A stretch of DNA of 64,000 nt from JAXMCI01 sp046349435 (GCA_046349435.1 JAXMCI010000045.1:1-64000), one strand, 5' to 3'; positions 1-9,367 are shown, counted from the stretch's first letter. Notes: generated by a model not told the origin, from the letters alone. A program made the numbers and translations.

Positions 1-989
1 GACGCCCGCCGCTCGGCGTCGGCGTGCAGCCAGCAGCGGACCTGCTGGCCGCCCGGCAGCGTCACCACCGGCGGGTCGGCGCGGCAGGCCGGCATGGCGC
101 GGGCGCAGCGCGGACGGAAGCTGCAGCCGGGCGGCAGGCGCATCACGTCCGGCACCTCGCCCGGGATCTGCTCCAGCCGCGCCACCTCGGCCGCGGTGCT
201 CAGCACCCTGACCGAGTTGAGCAGCGCCGCCGAGTAGGGGTGGGACGGCGCGCGCAGCACCTGGGCGGCGCTGCCCTTCTCGATCTCGCGGCCGGCATAC
301 ATCACCACGACCTTGTCGGACATCATCGAGACGACGCCGAAATCGTGGGTGATCAACAGCACCGACATGTGCATCTCGTCGCGCATCTGGCGGACCAGCC
401 GGAGAAACTGGATCTGGCTCAGGGAGTCGAGGTTGGTGGTCGGCTCGTCGGCGATCAGCAGCGCCGGGCGCGGCGCCAGCGCCATCGCCAGCATGGCGCG
501 CTGCGAGACGCCGGCGCTGACCTCGAACGGGTAGCGCTGCAGCACCTCGGGCGCGCCCTCGACGCCGATATGCTCGAGCAGCTCGATGGCGCGGCGCCGC
601 GCCTGGGCGCGGTCGACGCCCTGCGACAGCATGATCGACTCGGTCATCTGCCGGCCGATCGTCATCACCGGGTGCAGCGAGGTGTAGGGGTTCTGGAACA
701 CCATGGTGATGGTGCGGCCGCGGATCGCCTGCATGCGCCGCGGCGACAGGCGGGTCAGCTCGGTGCCGAGATGGCGCACCGAGCCGCCGACGATGCGGCC
801 CGGCGGGGTGACCAGCCCCATGACCGAGAGCGCGGTGACGCTCTTGCCGGAGCCCGATTCGCCGACGATGGTGACGATCTCGTCGCGCTCGATGGTGAGG
901 TCGACGCCGTCGACCGCCTTCACCACGCCACCGGCGACGAAGAAGTGGGTGCGCAGCCCGGCGACCTCGAGGACCCGCTCGCTAGACAC
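1..989 (-). CDS. Peptide-type ABC importer ATPase (DppD/OppD family), 3' end cut by window edge
   Basis: ATP-hydrolysing subunit on the cytoplasmic face of a dipeptide/oligopeptide-type importer. Visible motifs are Walker A GESGSGKS (residues ~43-50), the Q-loop in FQNPYTSLHP, Walker B LLIADEPTTNLD, the H-loop in LLITHDFG, and the Cys-containing C-terminal domain (CSFRPRCARAMPACR) typical of OppD/DppD. The ABC signature reads SAGVSQR where SGGMRQR is usual. I chose a GTG start at 989 because it lies 7 nt past the amidase stop and gives the standard N-terminus. It is the last visible gene of the dppABC-amidase-dppD run; a DppF partner would be expected beyond position 1. Substrate is unknown, perhaps an amide or short peptide given the amidase. 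Confidence 0.9.
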   Translation of the reverse strand, partial: MSSERVLEVAGLRTHFFVAGGVVKAVDGVDLTIERDEIVTIVGESGSGKSVTALSVMGLVTPPGRIVGGSVRHLGTELTRLSPRRMQAIRGRTITMVFQNPYTSLHPVMTIGRQMTESIMLSQGVDRAQARRRAIELLEHIGVEGAPEVLQRYPFEVSAGVSQRAMLAMALAPRPALLIADEPTTNLDSLSQIQFLRLVRQMRDEMHMSVLLITHDFGVVSMMSDKVVVMYAGREIEKGSAAQVLRAPSHPYSAALLNSVRVLSTAAEVARLEQIPGEVPDVMRLPPGCSFRPRCARAMPACRADPPVVTLPGGQQVRCWLHADAERRA

Positions 990-996
990 GGCCTTC

Positions 997-2460
997 CTAG
1001 ACACGGGCGAGCGCCTGCTCCAGCGCGTGGGCGACGCCGATCAGCCGGCTCTCGCCGAGCCACGGCCCGATCAGCTGCAGCCCGATCGGCAGGCCGTGCT
1101 CGCCCTGGCCGATCGGCAGGCTGAAGGCGGGGTGGCCGGTGACGTTGAGCGGGTAGGTGTTCTGGCACATCTCGCCGGCCCGCGCCCCCATCTCGGCCAG
1201 GCCGGGGCGGTGGTCGAGCAGGCGGAAGGCCTTCATCGGCGTGGTCGGGGTGACCAGCACGTCGAACTCGGCGAAGGCGCGCTCGAGCTCCTCGCGCGCC
1301 GCGAAGCGCAGGTTGGTGGCCTTGGCGAAGTAGAGGCTGCGGCCCTCGCGCCGGAGGTGCTTGCCGGTCGCCATCAGCAGCTTGAGGATCGGCGGGAAGT
1401 CGTCGGCGCCGGCCCGCCGGGCGTTGGCGAAGGCCTCCTGCCAGCCGATGTCGCAGAGGCCGCGCCGGCCGAAGCCCTCCTGCTCGCTCTCGATCATCGC
1501 GGTGATGGCGTGGGCGGCGAAGCCGTTCCAGATCGCCCGCGCGTCGTTCCAGAAGGAGAGCGAGACCGGCCGGCAGCTGGCGCCCTTCGATTCGGCGAGC
1601 GCCATGACCCGGCGCACCGCGACGGCGACGTCGGCCTCCAGCACCGGCATCGCCATCGCCTCGGTCAGCAGGCCGAAGCGCAGGCCCTTGAGATCGGCGT
1701 CGAGCGCCGCGCTGTAGCGCTCGGCCGCCAGCCCGCCGCGGGCCCATTGCGCGTCGCGCGGATCCTCGCCCGCGATGACCTCGAGCGCGACCGCGACCGC
1801 CTCGACGCTGCGCGCCATGGGGCAGACGAAGTCGATGGTGTGGTCGAGATAGGTGATGCCGAAGGAGGGCACCAGCCCGTGCGTCGGCTTGATCGTGGCG
1901 ACGCCGCACCAGGAGGCCGGGATGCGCGCGCTGCCGCCCTGGTCGACGGCGATGGCGAGGTCGACCATCCCCGCCGCCACCGCGGCGCCGCTGCCGCCCG
2001 ACGAGCCGCCGGCCGAGAACTCCGGCGCCAGCGGGTTGCGCACGCAGCCGAAGGCCGAGGTCTCGCTGGTGCCGGCGAAGCCGAAATCGTCCATGTTGAG
2101 CTTGCCGGTGATGGTGGCGCCGGCGTCGAGCAGCCGTTCCACCACCGTGGCGTCGACGTCGGGCACGTAGTGCTGCAGCAGCCGCGAGCCGTTGGTCATC
2201 GGCACGCCGGCCAGCCGGACATTGTCCTTCAGCCCGACGGTGCGGCCGGCGAGCGGCCCGGACGCCGCGCCCTCGACGCGGCAGAAGCGGATGAAGGCAT
2301 TGCATGGATCCTCGGCCGGGGTCGGCCGGCGGCCCTTGTCGCGGGCGGGGTAGCGCACCGGGATCTCGGGCGGCGACAGGTCGTCGAGCCGGTCGAACAG
2401 GGCCAGCATCGAATCGACCAGGCCCTCGATCTCGGCCAGCTCGGCCGCGGTCGGGTGCAT
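997..2460 (-). CDS. Amidase signature family hydrolase
   Basis: Cytoplasmic amidohydrolase of the amidase-signature (AS) family, which cleaves C-N amide bonds with a Ser-cisSer-Lys triad. The triad is visible as Lys in GLKDN (~78), the Gly/Ser loop GGSSGGSGAAVAAG, and the nucleophilic Ser in DQGGSARIPAS. The length of 487 aa fits the family. The gene sits between dppC and dppD of a peptide-type importer, so it probably hydrolyses an imported amide. The start is uncertain: the first ATG (2460) has no Shine-Dalgarno. The frame stays open upstream, and a strong AGGGAGGGG lies just before an in-frame CTG at 2538, so a non-ATG start adding 26 residues is possible. Confidence 0.88.
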   Translation of the reverse strand: MHPTAAELAEIEGLVDSMLALFDRLDDLSPPEIPVRYPARDKGRRPTPAEDPCNAFIRFCRVEGAASGPLAGRTVGLKDNVRLAGVPMTNGSRLLQHYVPDVDATVVERLLDAGATITGKLNMDDFGFAGTSETSAFGCVRNPLAPEFSAGGSSGGSGAAVAAGMVDLAIAVDQGGSARIPASWCGVATIKPTHGLVPSFGITYLDHTIDFVCPMARSVEAVAVALEVIAGEDPRDAQWARGGLAAERYSAALDADLKGLRFGLLTEAMAMPVLEADVAVAVRRVMALAESKGASCRPVSLSFWNDARAIWNGFAAHAITAMIESEQEGFGRRGLCDIGWQEAFANARRAGADDFPPILKLLMATGKHLRREGRSLYFAKATNLRFAAREELERAFAEFDVLVTPTTPMKAFRLLDHRPGLAEMGARAGEMCQNTYPLNVTGHPAFSLPIGQGEHGLPIGLQLIGPWLGESRLIGVAHALEQALARV

Positions 2461-2564
2461 GTACTCGGCTTCGAGCAGGGCGCGGATCTCCTCGGCCGAA
2501 GGCCGCCGGATGAAGCCCGCCAGTCGTCTGCGCTCCAGGATCCCCTCCCTTGTCCGATCGATGC

Positions 2565-3491
2565 TCAGCGCCGCGCCCGCAGCCGCGGGTCGAGCGCGTC
2601 GCGCAGCCCGTCGCCGAGGAAGTTGAGGGCGACGGCGACGATGACGATGGTGGCGCCGGGCACCAGCGAGACCCAGGGCGCGGTGAGCAGCACGTCGCGC
2701 CCGTCCGAGGCCATGATGCCCCAGTCGGCGGCCGGCGGCTGCACCCCGACGCCGAGGAAGCTGAGGCCGGCGGCGAACACCACCATGCCGCCGAGCGCCG
2801 TGGTGCCGTAGACGATGATCGGGCTCAGCACGTTGGGCACCACCTCGCGCAGGACGATGCCGGGCGTGCTCATGCCGCTGATCCGCGCCGCCTCGATGAA
2901 GGTCGAGCCGCGCACCCGGATGGTGTCGACATAGACGATGCGCGCGACATAGGGCAGCAGCACGATCGCCATGGAGAGGCTGGCATTGACCATCCCCGGC
3001 CCGAGGATGGCGGCGATGGCGACCGCCAGCAGCACCGCCGGGAAGGCGAAGATGACGTCGAGCGAGCGCATGATCACGGCCGAGAGCACGCCGCTGCGCC
3101 AGCCGGCGATCAGCCCCAGCACCAGCCCGAGCGCCGAGCTCAGCACGATCGGCATGGCGGCGATCGGCAGCGACACCCGCCCGCCCCAGATCAGCCGCGA
3201 GAGGATGTCGCGGGCCTGGCTGTCGGTGCCGAGCAGGTGGCCGGGGGTGAAGAGCGGCGCCAGCCGGCCGATGTCGTAGTCGGCGTCGTTGGGATCGTGC
3301 GGCGACAGCCAGGGGGCGAAGATGGTGACCAGCACGACCAGCACGGTGATCACCGTGCCGCCGAGCGCCAGGGTGTCGCGGCTGATGGCGAGCAGCGCCA
3401 GCTCGAGGCCGGAGCGGTGGCGGCGGGCCGGCTGCAGCTCCTCCTCGGGGCGGCCGCCCCCGGCCTCGACGGTCTCGCCGGCGGCGCTCAC
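2565..3491 (-). CDS. Peptide-type ABC importer permease (DppC family)
   Basis: Inner-membrane permease with the DppC-type N-terminal domain and BPD_transp_1 core. Visible are an N-terminal membrane helix (TLALGGTVITVLVVLVTIFA), the LLGTDSQARDILSRLIWGGR motif that precedes the core, several hydrophobic segments, and the EAA-type loop EAARISGMSTPGIVLREVVP that docks the ATPase. The start is a GTG that overlaps the dppB stop by 4 nt (GTGA), giving 308 aa, the usual size. It acts with DppB at 3488-4459 as a heterodimer. The amidase follows about 100 nt downstream. Confidence 0.92.
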   Translation of the reverse strand: MSAAGETVEAGGGRPEEELQPARRHRSGLELALLAISRDTLALGGTVITVLVVLVTIFAPWLSPHDPNDADYDIGRLAPLFTPGHLLGTDSQARDILSRLIWGGRVSLPIAAMPIVLSSALGLVLGLIAGWRSGVLSAVIMRSLDVIFAFPAVLLAVAIAAILGPGMVNASLSMAIVLLPYVARIVYVDTIRVRGSTFIEAARISGMSTPGIVLREVVPNVLSPIIVYGTTALGGMVVFAAGLSFLGVGVQPPAADWGIMASDGRDVLLTAPWVSLVPGATIVIVAVALNFLGDGLRDALDPRLRARR

Positions 3492-4459
3492 GGGGCCGCC
3501 TCGTCGGCCGCCTGGTGGCGGGCCTGCGGGTTGAGCGCGGCGGTGGTCAGGTCGGTGACCAGGTTGGCGAGCACGAAGACCGCGGCGAAGACGATCAGCA
3601 CCGCCTGGATTACCGGCACGTCGCGCGCCAGCGTCGCGTTGTACATCAGCAGCCCGACCCCCGGCCATTGGAAGATCACCTCGGCGAACAGCGAGGCGCC
3701 GAAGATGAATCCCACCTGCAGCCCGGAGATGTTGACGATCGAGGGCACCAGCATGCGCACGGCGTAGCTGCGCACGACGCGGTGCTCCGGCAGGCCGCGG
3801 GCGCGGGCGGCGCGGATGTAGTCCTGGCCCATGATGTCGAGCAGGCCGGAGCGGGTCAGGCGGAACACCACCGCCAGCGAGACCAGCGCCGCCGAGATCG
3901 CCGGCAGCGGCAGGTGCCAGAGCAGGTTGGCGATCTCGCCCTCGTGCCCCACCGAGTACATGCCGGTGGCCGGCAGCCAGCGCAGCTTGAGGGCGAAGAG
4001 ATAGAGCAGCAGCAGGCTGATCCAGAAGGTCGGCGCGCTGGCCGCGACCAGTGCGCTGATCGTGGCGACGCGGTCGAAGACGGAGTAGCGCCGCACCCCG
4101 GCCAGCACGCCGCCGACGAAGCCGACGCCGATGGCGATGCCCGCCGACGCCACCGTCAGCACCACGGTGTTGCCGATGCGCTGGCCGAGGATCTCGGCGA
4201 CCGGCAGCTGGTAGGCGATGGAGCGGCCGAAATCGCCCTGCAGGATGTTGACCAGCCACTTCAGGTACTGGACGACGACCGGCCGGTCGAGACCGTAATA
4301 CTCGCGCAGCGCCGCCCGCGTCGCGTCGGTGGCGTAGGGCCCGAGCAGGGTCAGGGTGATGTCGCCCGGCACCAGCCGCATCAGCATGAAGGCGACGAGC
4401 GAGACCCCGAGCAGGATCGGGATCACCAGCAGGACGCGGGTCAGGACGAGCTTGATCAT
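3488..4459 (-). CDS. Peptide-type ABC importer permease (DppB family)
   Basis: Inner-membrane permease of 323 aa. It has the classic DppB N-terminus (LVLTRVLLVIPILLGVSLVA) followed by the RLVPGD motif, a periplasmic segment, five further hydrophobic stretches, and an EAA loop reading AARARGLPEHRVVRSYAVR. It overlaps dppC by 4 nt (GTGA), so the two are translationally coupled. The 100-nt gap to the upstream binding-protein gene has no gene of its own. Substrate cannot be read from the sequence. Confidence 0.92.
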   Translation of the reverse strand: MIKLVLTRVLLVIPILLGVSLVAFMLMRLVPGDITLTLLGPYATDATRAALREYYGLDRPVVVQYLKWLVNILQGDFGRSIAYQLPVAEILGQRIGNTVVLTVASAGIAIGVGFVGGVLAGVRRYSVFDRVATISALVAASAPTFWISLLLLYLFALKLRWLPATGMYSVGHEGEIANLLWHLPLPAISAALVSLAVVFRLTRSGLLDIMGQDYIRAARARGLPEHRVVRSYAVRMLVPSIVNISGLQVGFIFGASLFAEVIFQWPGVGLLMYNATLARDVPVIQAVLIVFAAVFVLANLVTDLTTAALNPQARHQAADEAAP

Positions 4460-4559
4460 CGGCCGATCCCGCCGGCGCCGCGGACGGGGCCGCGGCCATG
4501 CAGGGGAAAGGCGGGCGGGCGCCGCACGAACGGTCCGGCGATCCCGCCCGCCGCAGTCA

Positions 4560-6188
4560 TTACTTGTCGACCCACCAGAACTGGGTCAAGTGACCGGGGT
4601 CGGTCAGCGGCAGCACGCCATGCAGCCGCGGCGAGGTCAGGATGTTGATCTTCTCCGAGCAGATCGGGACGGTGTAGGCCTGCTCCGACACCTCCTTGAA
4701 GATGCCGCCGGCGATCTCGTTCTGCTCCTTCTCGGTCATCGCCGCCTGGTACTTGACGTAGGCCTCGTCGATCAGCTTGTCGTCGACGTGCCCGCCATTG
4801 CCGAAGGCGCCCTTGCCGAACAGGTCGACGCCCCAGAAATCGTCGTAGTCCGACGCCCAGGACATGACGTTGAAGCCCTCGCCCTTCTGCAGCCCCTTCA
4901 GCCAGAAGCCGAGATAGGTCACCCAGTCGTTGGTCACGATCGACATCTTGATGCCGACCTTGGCGAGGTCGCGCTGGATCCACTCGGCCATCGGCACCGG
5001 GATCAGCATCGAGGAGCCCGAGGTCGGCACCCGGATCGAGGTGGTGAAGCCGTCGGGCACGCCGGCCTCGGCGAGCAGCGCCTTGGCCTTGGCCGGGTCG
5101 TAGGGATAGCGCTCGGTCGTGCTGTAGAGCGGCGAGGTCGGGAACACGATGTTGTCCGACGGGATGCAGATGCCCTTCAGCAGGTTCGAGGCGATCGCCT
5201 TGCGGTTGATCGCGTAGTTGATCGCCTGGCGCACCCGCACGTCGTTGAGCGGCGGGTCCGTGACGTTGATCGCCATGTACCACATCTGGTTGGAGAGCGG
5301 GCCCTCCACCACGCTGTAGCCCTCGCCCTTGAGGCGCTCGATGTTGTCGGGCGAGAGCTGGGTGATGATGTCGACCTCGCCGCGCTCGAGCGCGAAGACG
5401 CGGGTCGACTGCTCCGGCATGACCACGTAGGTGATCTTGTCGAGATAGGGCTGCGGCCCGTTCCAGTAGTGCGGGTTGCGCTCGGCGACGATCTTCACGC
5501 CGGGCTGGATCGAGGTGATCATGAACGGCCCGGTGCCCGAGGGGTGCGCGTTGACCCCCTCATTGCCGTAGGTCTCGATCGATTTCGGGCTCATGATCAG
5601 CGGCAGGCCGGGCGCCAGCCAGCCGCTGAGCTGGCTGAGGAACACGCTCCAGGGCCGCTCGAGCACGAAGTCGACGGTCTTGTCGTCGACCTTGTCGACG
5701 CTCTTGACGAACTGCAGCGGCCCCTTCTTCAGCGCGTTCGCCCGCTCGTAGTAGTACTTGAAGCCGGGGTCGATGATCCGCCGGAAGTTGAACACCACCG
5801 CGTCGGCGTTGAAGTCGGTCCCGTCGTGGAACTTGACGCCCTCGCGGAGGTGGAAGCGGTAGCGCTTGCCGCCGTCGAGCTCCTCCCAGGACTCGGCGAG
5901 GTTGCCGACGATCGGCGGGTTCTTGAAGGTGCCCTTGAAGTCGATGTTGGCGCGGTCGCGCTTCAGCAGCCCTTCGAAGACGCTGAAGACGACGCGCTTG
6001 TTGCTGCCGCCGAAGGTGATGTGCGGGTCGAAGGTCGGAATGTCGCTCTCGATGCCGTAGACGATGCTGCCGCCCGACACCGGCTTGGCGTCGCCGAAAT
6101 AGGCGGGCAGCTGCTCGGCGCGCCCGACGCCGCCGGCCAGCAGCGCCAGCGCGAAGCCGGCTGCCGGCAGAACTCTCCCTAGCCTCAT
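4560..6188 (-). CDS. Peptide-type ABC importer substrate-binding protein (SBP_bac_5 family)
   Basis: Periplasmic solute receptor of 542 aa that delivers ligand to the DppBC permeases downstream. A Sec signal peptide is visible (MRLGRVLPAAGFALALLAGG, cleavage likely near AEQLP), followed by the SBP_bac_5 pattern: NLAESWE, FHLREGVKFHDG, GTGPF, RNPHYWNG and DVRVRQAINYAINR. A GAGGAGG Shine-Dalgarno lies about 9 nt before the ATG, the strongest ribosome site in this cluster and consistent with high receptor expression. The gene is first in the dppABC-amidase-dppD order. Confidence 0.92.
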   Translation of the reverse strand: MRLGRVLPAAGFALALLAGGVGRAEQLPAYFGDAKPVSGGSIVYGIESDIPTFDPHITFGGSNKRVVFSVFEGLLKRDRANIDFKGTFKNPPIVGNLAESWEELDGGKRYRFHLREGVKFHDGTDFNADAVVFNFRRIIDPGFKYYYERANALKKGPLQFVKSVDKVDDKTVDFVLERPWSVFLSQLSGWLAPGLPLIMSPKSIETYGNEGVNAHPSGTGPFMITSIQPGVKIVAERNPHYWNGPQPYLDKITYVVMPEQSTRVFALERGEVDIITQLSPDNIERLKGEGYSVVEGPLSNQMWYMAINVTDPPLNDVRVRQAINYAINRKAIASNLLKGICIPSDNIVFPTSPLYSTTERYPYDPAKAKALLAEAGVPDGFTTSIRVPTSGSSMLIPVPMAEWIQRDLAKVGIKMSIVTNDWVTYLGFWLKGLQKGEGFNVMSWASDYDDFWGVDLFGKGAFGNGGHVDDKLIDEAYVKYQAAMTEKEQNEIAGGIFKEVSEQAYTVPICSEKINILTSPRLHGVLPLTDPGHLTQFWWVDK

Positions 6189-6242
6189 CTGTTCATCCTC
6201 CTCGTTGGGTTGCTGCCTTCCTTCTTCGTGCCGGACTCGCGC

Positions 6243-7097
6243 TCATTGCATCCGGCCGTCCGGCGCCCGGCCGCCCGATCCGACGATCAGGTTGACCACC
6301 TCCTCGACGCTCGCCACGCCGCGCAGGTCGGCGACGACGCGGCCCTGGCGCAGCACCACGATCCGGTCGGCGAGCGAGACGACGTGGGGAATGGCGTGGC
6401 TGATCAGCGCCACCGCGGTGCCGTTCTGCGCGACCCGCCGGATCAGGCGCAGCACCGCCTCCGACTCGCGCACGCCCAGCGCTGCGGTCGGCTCGTCCAT
6501 GAACAGGACCTTCGACGACCAGAAGGCCGAGCGCGCCACCGCCACGCACTGGCGCTGGCCGCCGGACATCTGGCCGATCGGCAGGCCGGTGATGCGCGGC
6601 AGCCCGACCTCGAGCTGCTTCAGGTGCCGCTCGGCGACGCGGCGCATCTCCTGCGTATTGAGGATGCCGAACGGCTTCAGCAGGCCGCCATGGCAGAGCT
6701 CGCGGCCGAGATAGATGTTCTGGACGACGTCGCGGTTGGGCGCCAGCGCGAGGTCCTGGTAGACGGTCTCGATGCCGTGCTGCCGGGCGGCCTGCGGCGA
6801 GCCCAGCGTCACCGGCGCCGCATCCATGACGATCTCGCCGGCGTCGGGCCGGATCGCGCCCGACAGGATCTTCACCAGCGTCGACTTGCCGGCGCCATTG
6901 TCGCCGACGATGGCCAGGATCTCGCCCGGGAAGATCTCGAGATCGACCTTGTCGAGCGCCGTCACCGGCCCGTAGTGCTTCGACAGGCCGCGCGCGGCCA
7001 GGATGGGAGCGGCGGCGGGCATCCCGGCCGGCATCCCGGGGGGCATCCCGGCCGGCATCGGCGGCCCGGCGCCGGCCTCGCGGGCTGCGGCGCTCAT
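6243..7097 (-). CDS. Sugar-type ABC importer ATPase, single nucleotide-binding domain (FrcA-like)
   Basis: ATPase of a carbohydrate-type importer. Visible are Walker A GDNGAGKST (~66-74), signature MSGGQRQC, Walker B VLFMDEPTAALG and H-loop LISHAI. At 284 aa it has one ATPase domain, as in FrcA, rather than the doubled RbsA/XylG architecture, so it probably works as a homodimer. The N-terminus carries a low-complexity Met-Pro-Gly run (PAGMPPGMPAGMP) of unknown role, encoded by a short direct repeat at about 7019-7060. It overlaps the permease gene by 4 nt. Confidence 0.9.
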   Translation of the reverse strand: MSAAAREAGAGPPMPAGMPPGMPAGMPAAAPILAARGLSKHYGPVTALDKVDLEIFPGEILAIVGDNGAGKSTLVKILSGAIRPDAGEIVMDAAPVTLGSPQAARQHGIETVYQDLALAPNRDVVQNIYLGRELCHGGLLKPFGILNTQEMRRVAERHLKQLEVGLPRITGLPIGQMSGGQRQCVAVARSAFWSSKVLFMDEPTAALGVRESEAVLRLIRRVAQNGTAVALISHAIPHVVSLADRIVVLRQGRVVADLRGVASVEEVVNLIVGSGGRAPDGRMQ

Positions 7098-8107
7098 CGC
7101 GCCCTCGCCCGGTTGCGCTGCTCGTCGATGACCACCGCGAGCAGCAGGATCACGCCGCTGAGGAAGAGCTGCCAGAAGGCGTCGATGCCGAGCAGGTTCA
7201 TGCCGTTGGCCATGACGCCGAGGACCAGCACGGCCAGTGCCGTGCCGATCACCGAGCCGCGCCCGCCGCTGAGCGCGGTGCCGCCCAGGATGACCGCGGC
7301 GATGACCACGAGCTCGTCGCCGCGCCCGGCATCGGCGAAGGCGGTGCCGTTGAGGGAGGTCAGCAGCAGGCCGCCGACCGCGCCGAACACCCCGCTCAGG
7401 ACGAAGACGCGGGTCTTGAGCTGCGCCACCGACACGCCGGAGAGCCGCGTCGCCGTCTCATTGCCGCCCATGGCATAGACGCGCGAGCCGAAGCGGGTGA
7501 AGCGCATCATGATCCAGATGGCGGCGATGACCCCGACGCAGAGGATCAGCGGCGCGGGCAGCCCGGCGATCATCCCGTTGCCGAGGAAGTTCAGCGCCGT
7601 GTCGTTGAAGTACGGCATGCTGCCGAGGCCGAGCCAGATGAAGGCGAGCCCGCGCAGCGCCAGCCCGGTCCCGATCGTGGCGATCAGCGGGTTGACGCCG
7701 CCGGCGACGCAGATCGCCGCGTTCAGCAGGCCGCAGCAGCCGCCCAGCGCCAGCGCGCCGAGCAGCACCAGGGGAAAGGGCACGCCGAGCAGCAGCAGCT
7801 TCTGGGCGGCGATGCCGCTGAGCGCCAGCACGGCGGTGAAGGAGAGGTCGATCAGGCCGCCGACGATGACCACCGTCTGGCCGGCCGCCAGGATCGCGTT
7901 GTAGGAGACCGCGACGCCGAGCGCCTTGAGGTTCGGGAAGGTCGGGAAGAAGGGCGTCAGGGACGTGAACAGGATGCAGAGCGCGACCAGCGCGACGCAC
8001 AGGCCGACCAGGTCGAAGCGGCCGGAGATGAAGGCCGCCCGCGCGCGCAGCCGCAGCGGCAGCGCCGGTGCCCTCGTCTCGCCCATCTCGACTGGCGCCA
8101 TCGTCAC
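7094..8107 (-). CDS. Sugar-type ABC importer permease (RbsC/FrcC family)
   Basis: Inner-membrane permease of 337 aa with about eight to nine hydrophobic segments and the BPD_transp_2 hallmark region: AAGQTVVIVGGLIDLS, the cytoplasmic loop YAMGGNETATRLSGV, and the late motif ILGGTALSGGRGS. Only one permease is encoded, so it presumably homodimerises. It overlaps the ATPase by 4 nt. About 100 nt containing a strong GC hairpin separate it from the binding-protein gene, a common arrangement that lets the receptor outproduce the membrane parts. Confidence 0.92.
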   Translation of the reverse strand: MTMAPVEMGETRAPALPLRLRARAAFISGRFDLVGLCVALVALCILFTSLTPFFPTFPNLKALGVAVSYNAILAAGQTVVIVGGLIDLSFTAVLALSGIAAQKLLLLGVPFPLVLLGALALGGCCGLLNAAICVAGGVNPLIATIGTGLALRGLAFIWLGLGSMPYFNDTALNFLGNGMIAGLPAPLILCVGVIAAIWIMMRFTRFGSRVYAMGGNETATRLSGVSVAQLKTRVFVLSGVFGAVGGLLLTSLNGTAFADAGRGDELVVIAAVILGGTALSGGRGSVIGTALAVLVLGVMANGMNLLGIDAFWQLFLSGVILLLAVVIDEQRNRARAR

Positions 8108-8141
8108 CTCGACCTCGAAGGGCCGCGCCCCGGACGCATCC

Positions 8142-8181
8142 GGCGCGGCCGCTCCGCCCCGGCCGGCGGGGCGGCCGCGCC
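8142..8181 (-). terminator. GC-rich stem-loop between binding-protein and permease genes
   Basis: An 11-bp perfect inverted repeat (GGCGCGGCCGC / GCGGCCGCGCC) with further partial pairing inside lies in the 102-nt gap. There is no U-run, so it is more likely a 3' mRNA stabiliser or attenuator than a full terminator. The position fits receptor-over-permease expression. Confidence 0.5.
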
Positions 8182-8209
8182 GCTGCGGCCGGTCTTCAGC
8201 GCGGCAGCG

Positions 8210-9367
8210 TCACTGCGTCTGCTTGCGCTCGGCGATCAGCTTGGCCGCCGCGTCGGGGCCGACCACGGCGACCACGCCGGTGTCGACATAGGCCGGCACC
8301 GGGCGGCCGGCGGCGACGTCCTGCGCCATCGACAGCCCGATGATGCCCCAGGTCGGGAAGTTCTTGTCGGCGTTGACCTGCAGGATGGCGCCCGGCTGGG
8401 TCATCACCTCGAGCGCCGCGTCGCTGGCGTCGCCGCCGGCGGCGATCGCGGTGTCGGAGGTGTAGCCCTTCTGCTTGAGCGCCTGGGCCATCGCCAGGGC
8501 GATGAGGTCGTTCCAGTAGACGGCGATGACCTTCTTGGCCTGCGGATGGGCGGTCAGCCAGTCGGTCGCCACCACCCGCGCCCCCTCTGCGTCCTCCTTG
8601 CAGTCGAGGATGCCACTCTGCTGGCTCTTCGGGATCTTGAGCTCGCTCTCGACCTTGGCGATGAAGTTGGTGAGCACGTCCTCGAGCGTGCCGGCGCCCT
8701 TGGCGATGATCGGCGTGCCGCAGACCATCAGCCAGGTGTCGTCCACCGACCAGCCCTTCTGCCGGACCAGCTGCACGACGCCGTCGGCGAGCGCGACGCC
8801 GGTCACCGGGAAGCTGTTCTGGAAGCCCGGCACCTGGTAGCTGATCGGCATGTTGTGCATGTTGAGGAACGGCACGCACGCGTCGAGATAGGTCTTGCCG
8901 ACCTGGGTGTAGAGCTCCGGGATCCAGATCGCCGAGATCACCACGGCGGGCTTCATGCCGGCGATCTGCTTGGCCAGCAGGATCGGCTTGGTCTTGCTCG
9001 GATACTCGTTCGAGAGCAGCGTCATGTTCGCTCCCGACAGCTTCGCGTACTTGAGGTAGCTGCCGTTGATCGTCTTCTGGACCGGCAGCGTGGTGTCGGC
9101 CGAGGCGTAGACGATGGTCGGGTCGTTGCCCGGGCCGGCCTTGCGCAGCTCCGCCGAGTAGCTGTCGGGATGCTTGTCGGTCGGCTTGAACTGGCAGCTC
9201 GCCTGGTCCCAGACCAGCCAGGGCGCCTTCAGCCCGGCATAGCCGCGCTGGGCGACGATGTCGCCGTCGGCCCGCGCCGCGGCGGCGCCGAGGGTCAGGG
9301 TCAGCGCGGTGACGACCGAGGTGGCCAGCGCGCCGATCCGTTTCAGTGCAGGTCTCCGTTCGCTCAT
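8210..9367 (-). CDS. Sugar-type ABC importer periplasmic binding protein (Peripla_BP_4-like)
   Basis: Secreted receptor of 385 aa. It has a basic N-terminus, a hydrophobic core (ALATSVVTALTLTLGAAAA) and a likely AxA cleavage site before DGDIVAQ. The two-lobed periplasmic-binding fold is suggested by TIVYASADTTLPVQ, AGMKPAVVISAIW and AIAAGGDASDAALEVMTQPG. It is the first gene of the receptor-permease-ATPase importer and follows the upstream amidase with a 57-nt gap, so it may be cotranscribed with the hyuAB-PhyH-amidase genes. The ligand is unknown and the receptor is divergent from well-known ribose or xylose receptors. Confidence 0.85.
   Translation of the reverse strand: MSERRPALKRIGALATSVVTALTLTLGAAAARADGDIVAQRGYAGLKAPWLVWDQASCQFKPTDKHPDSYSAELRKAGPGNDPTIVYASADTTLPVQKTINGSYLKYAKLSGANMTLLSNEYPSKTKPILLAKQIAGMKPAVVISAIWIPELYTQVGKTYLDACVPFLNMHNMPISYQVPGFQNSFPVTGVALADGVVQLVRQKGWSVDDTWLMVCGTPIIAKGAGTLEDVLTNFIAKVESELKIPKSQQSGILDCKEDAEGARVVATDWLTAHPQAKKVIAVYWNDLIALAMAQALKQKGYTSDTAIAAGGDASDAALEVMTQPGAILQVNADKNFPTWGIIGLSMAQDVAAGRPVPAYVDTGVVAVVGPDAAAKLIAERKQTQ

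Noticed and set aside
703..2811. A 702-codon plus-strand open frame over the DppD and amidase genes
   Set aside because: Low-complexity His/Arg/Gly/Ala composition typical of antisense frames in high-GC DNA; the minus strand carries complete catalytic motifs.
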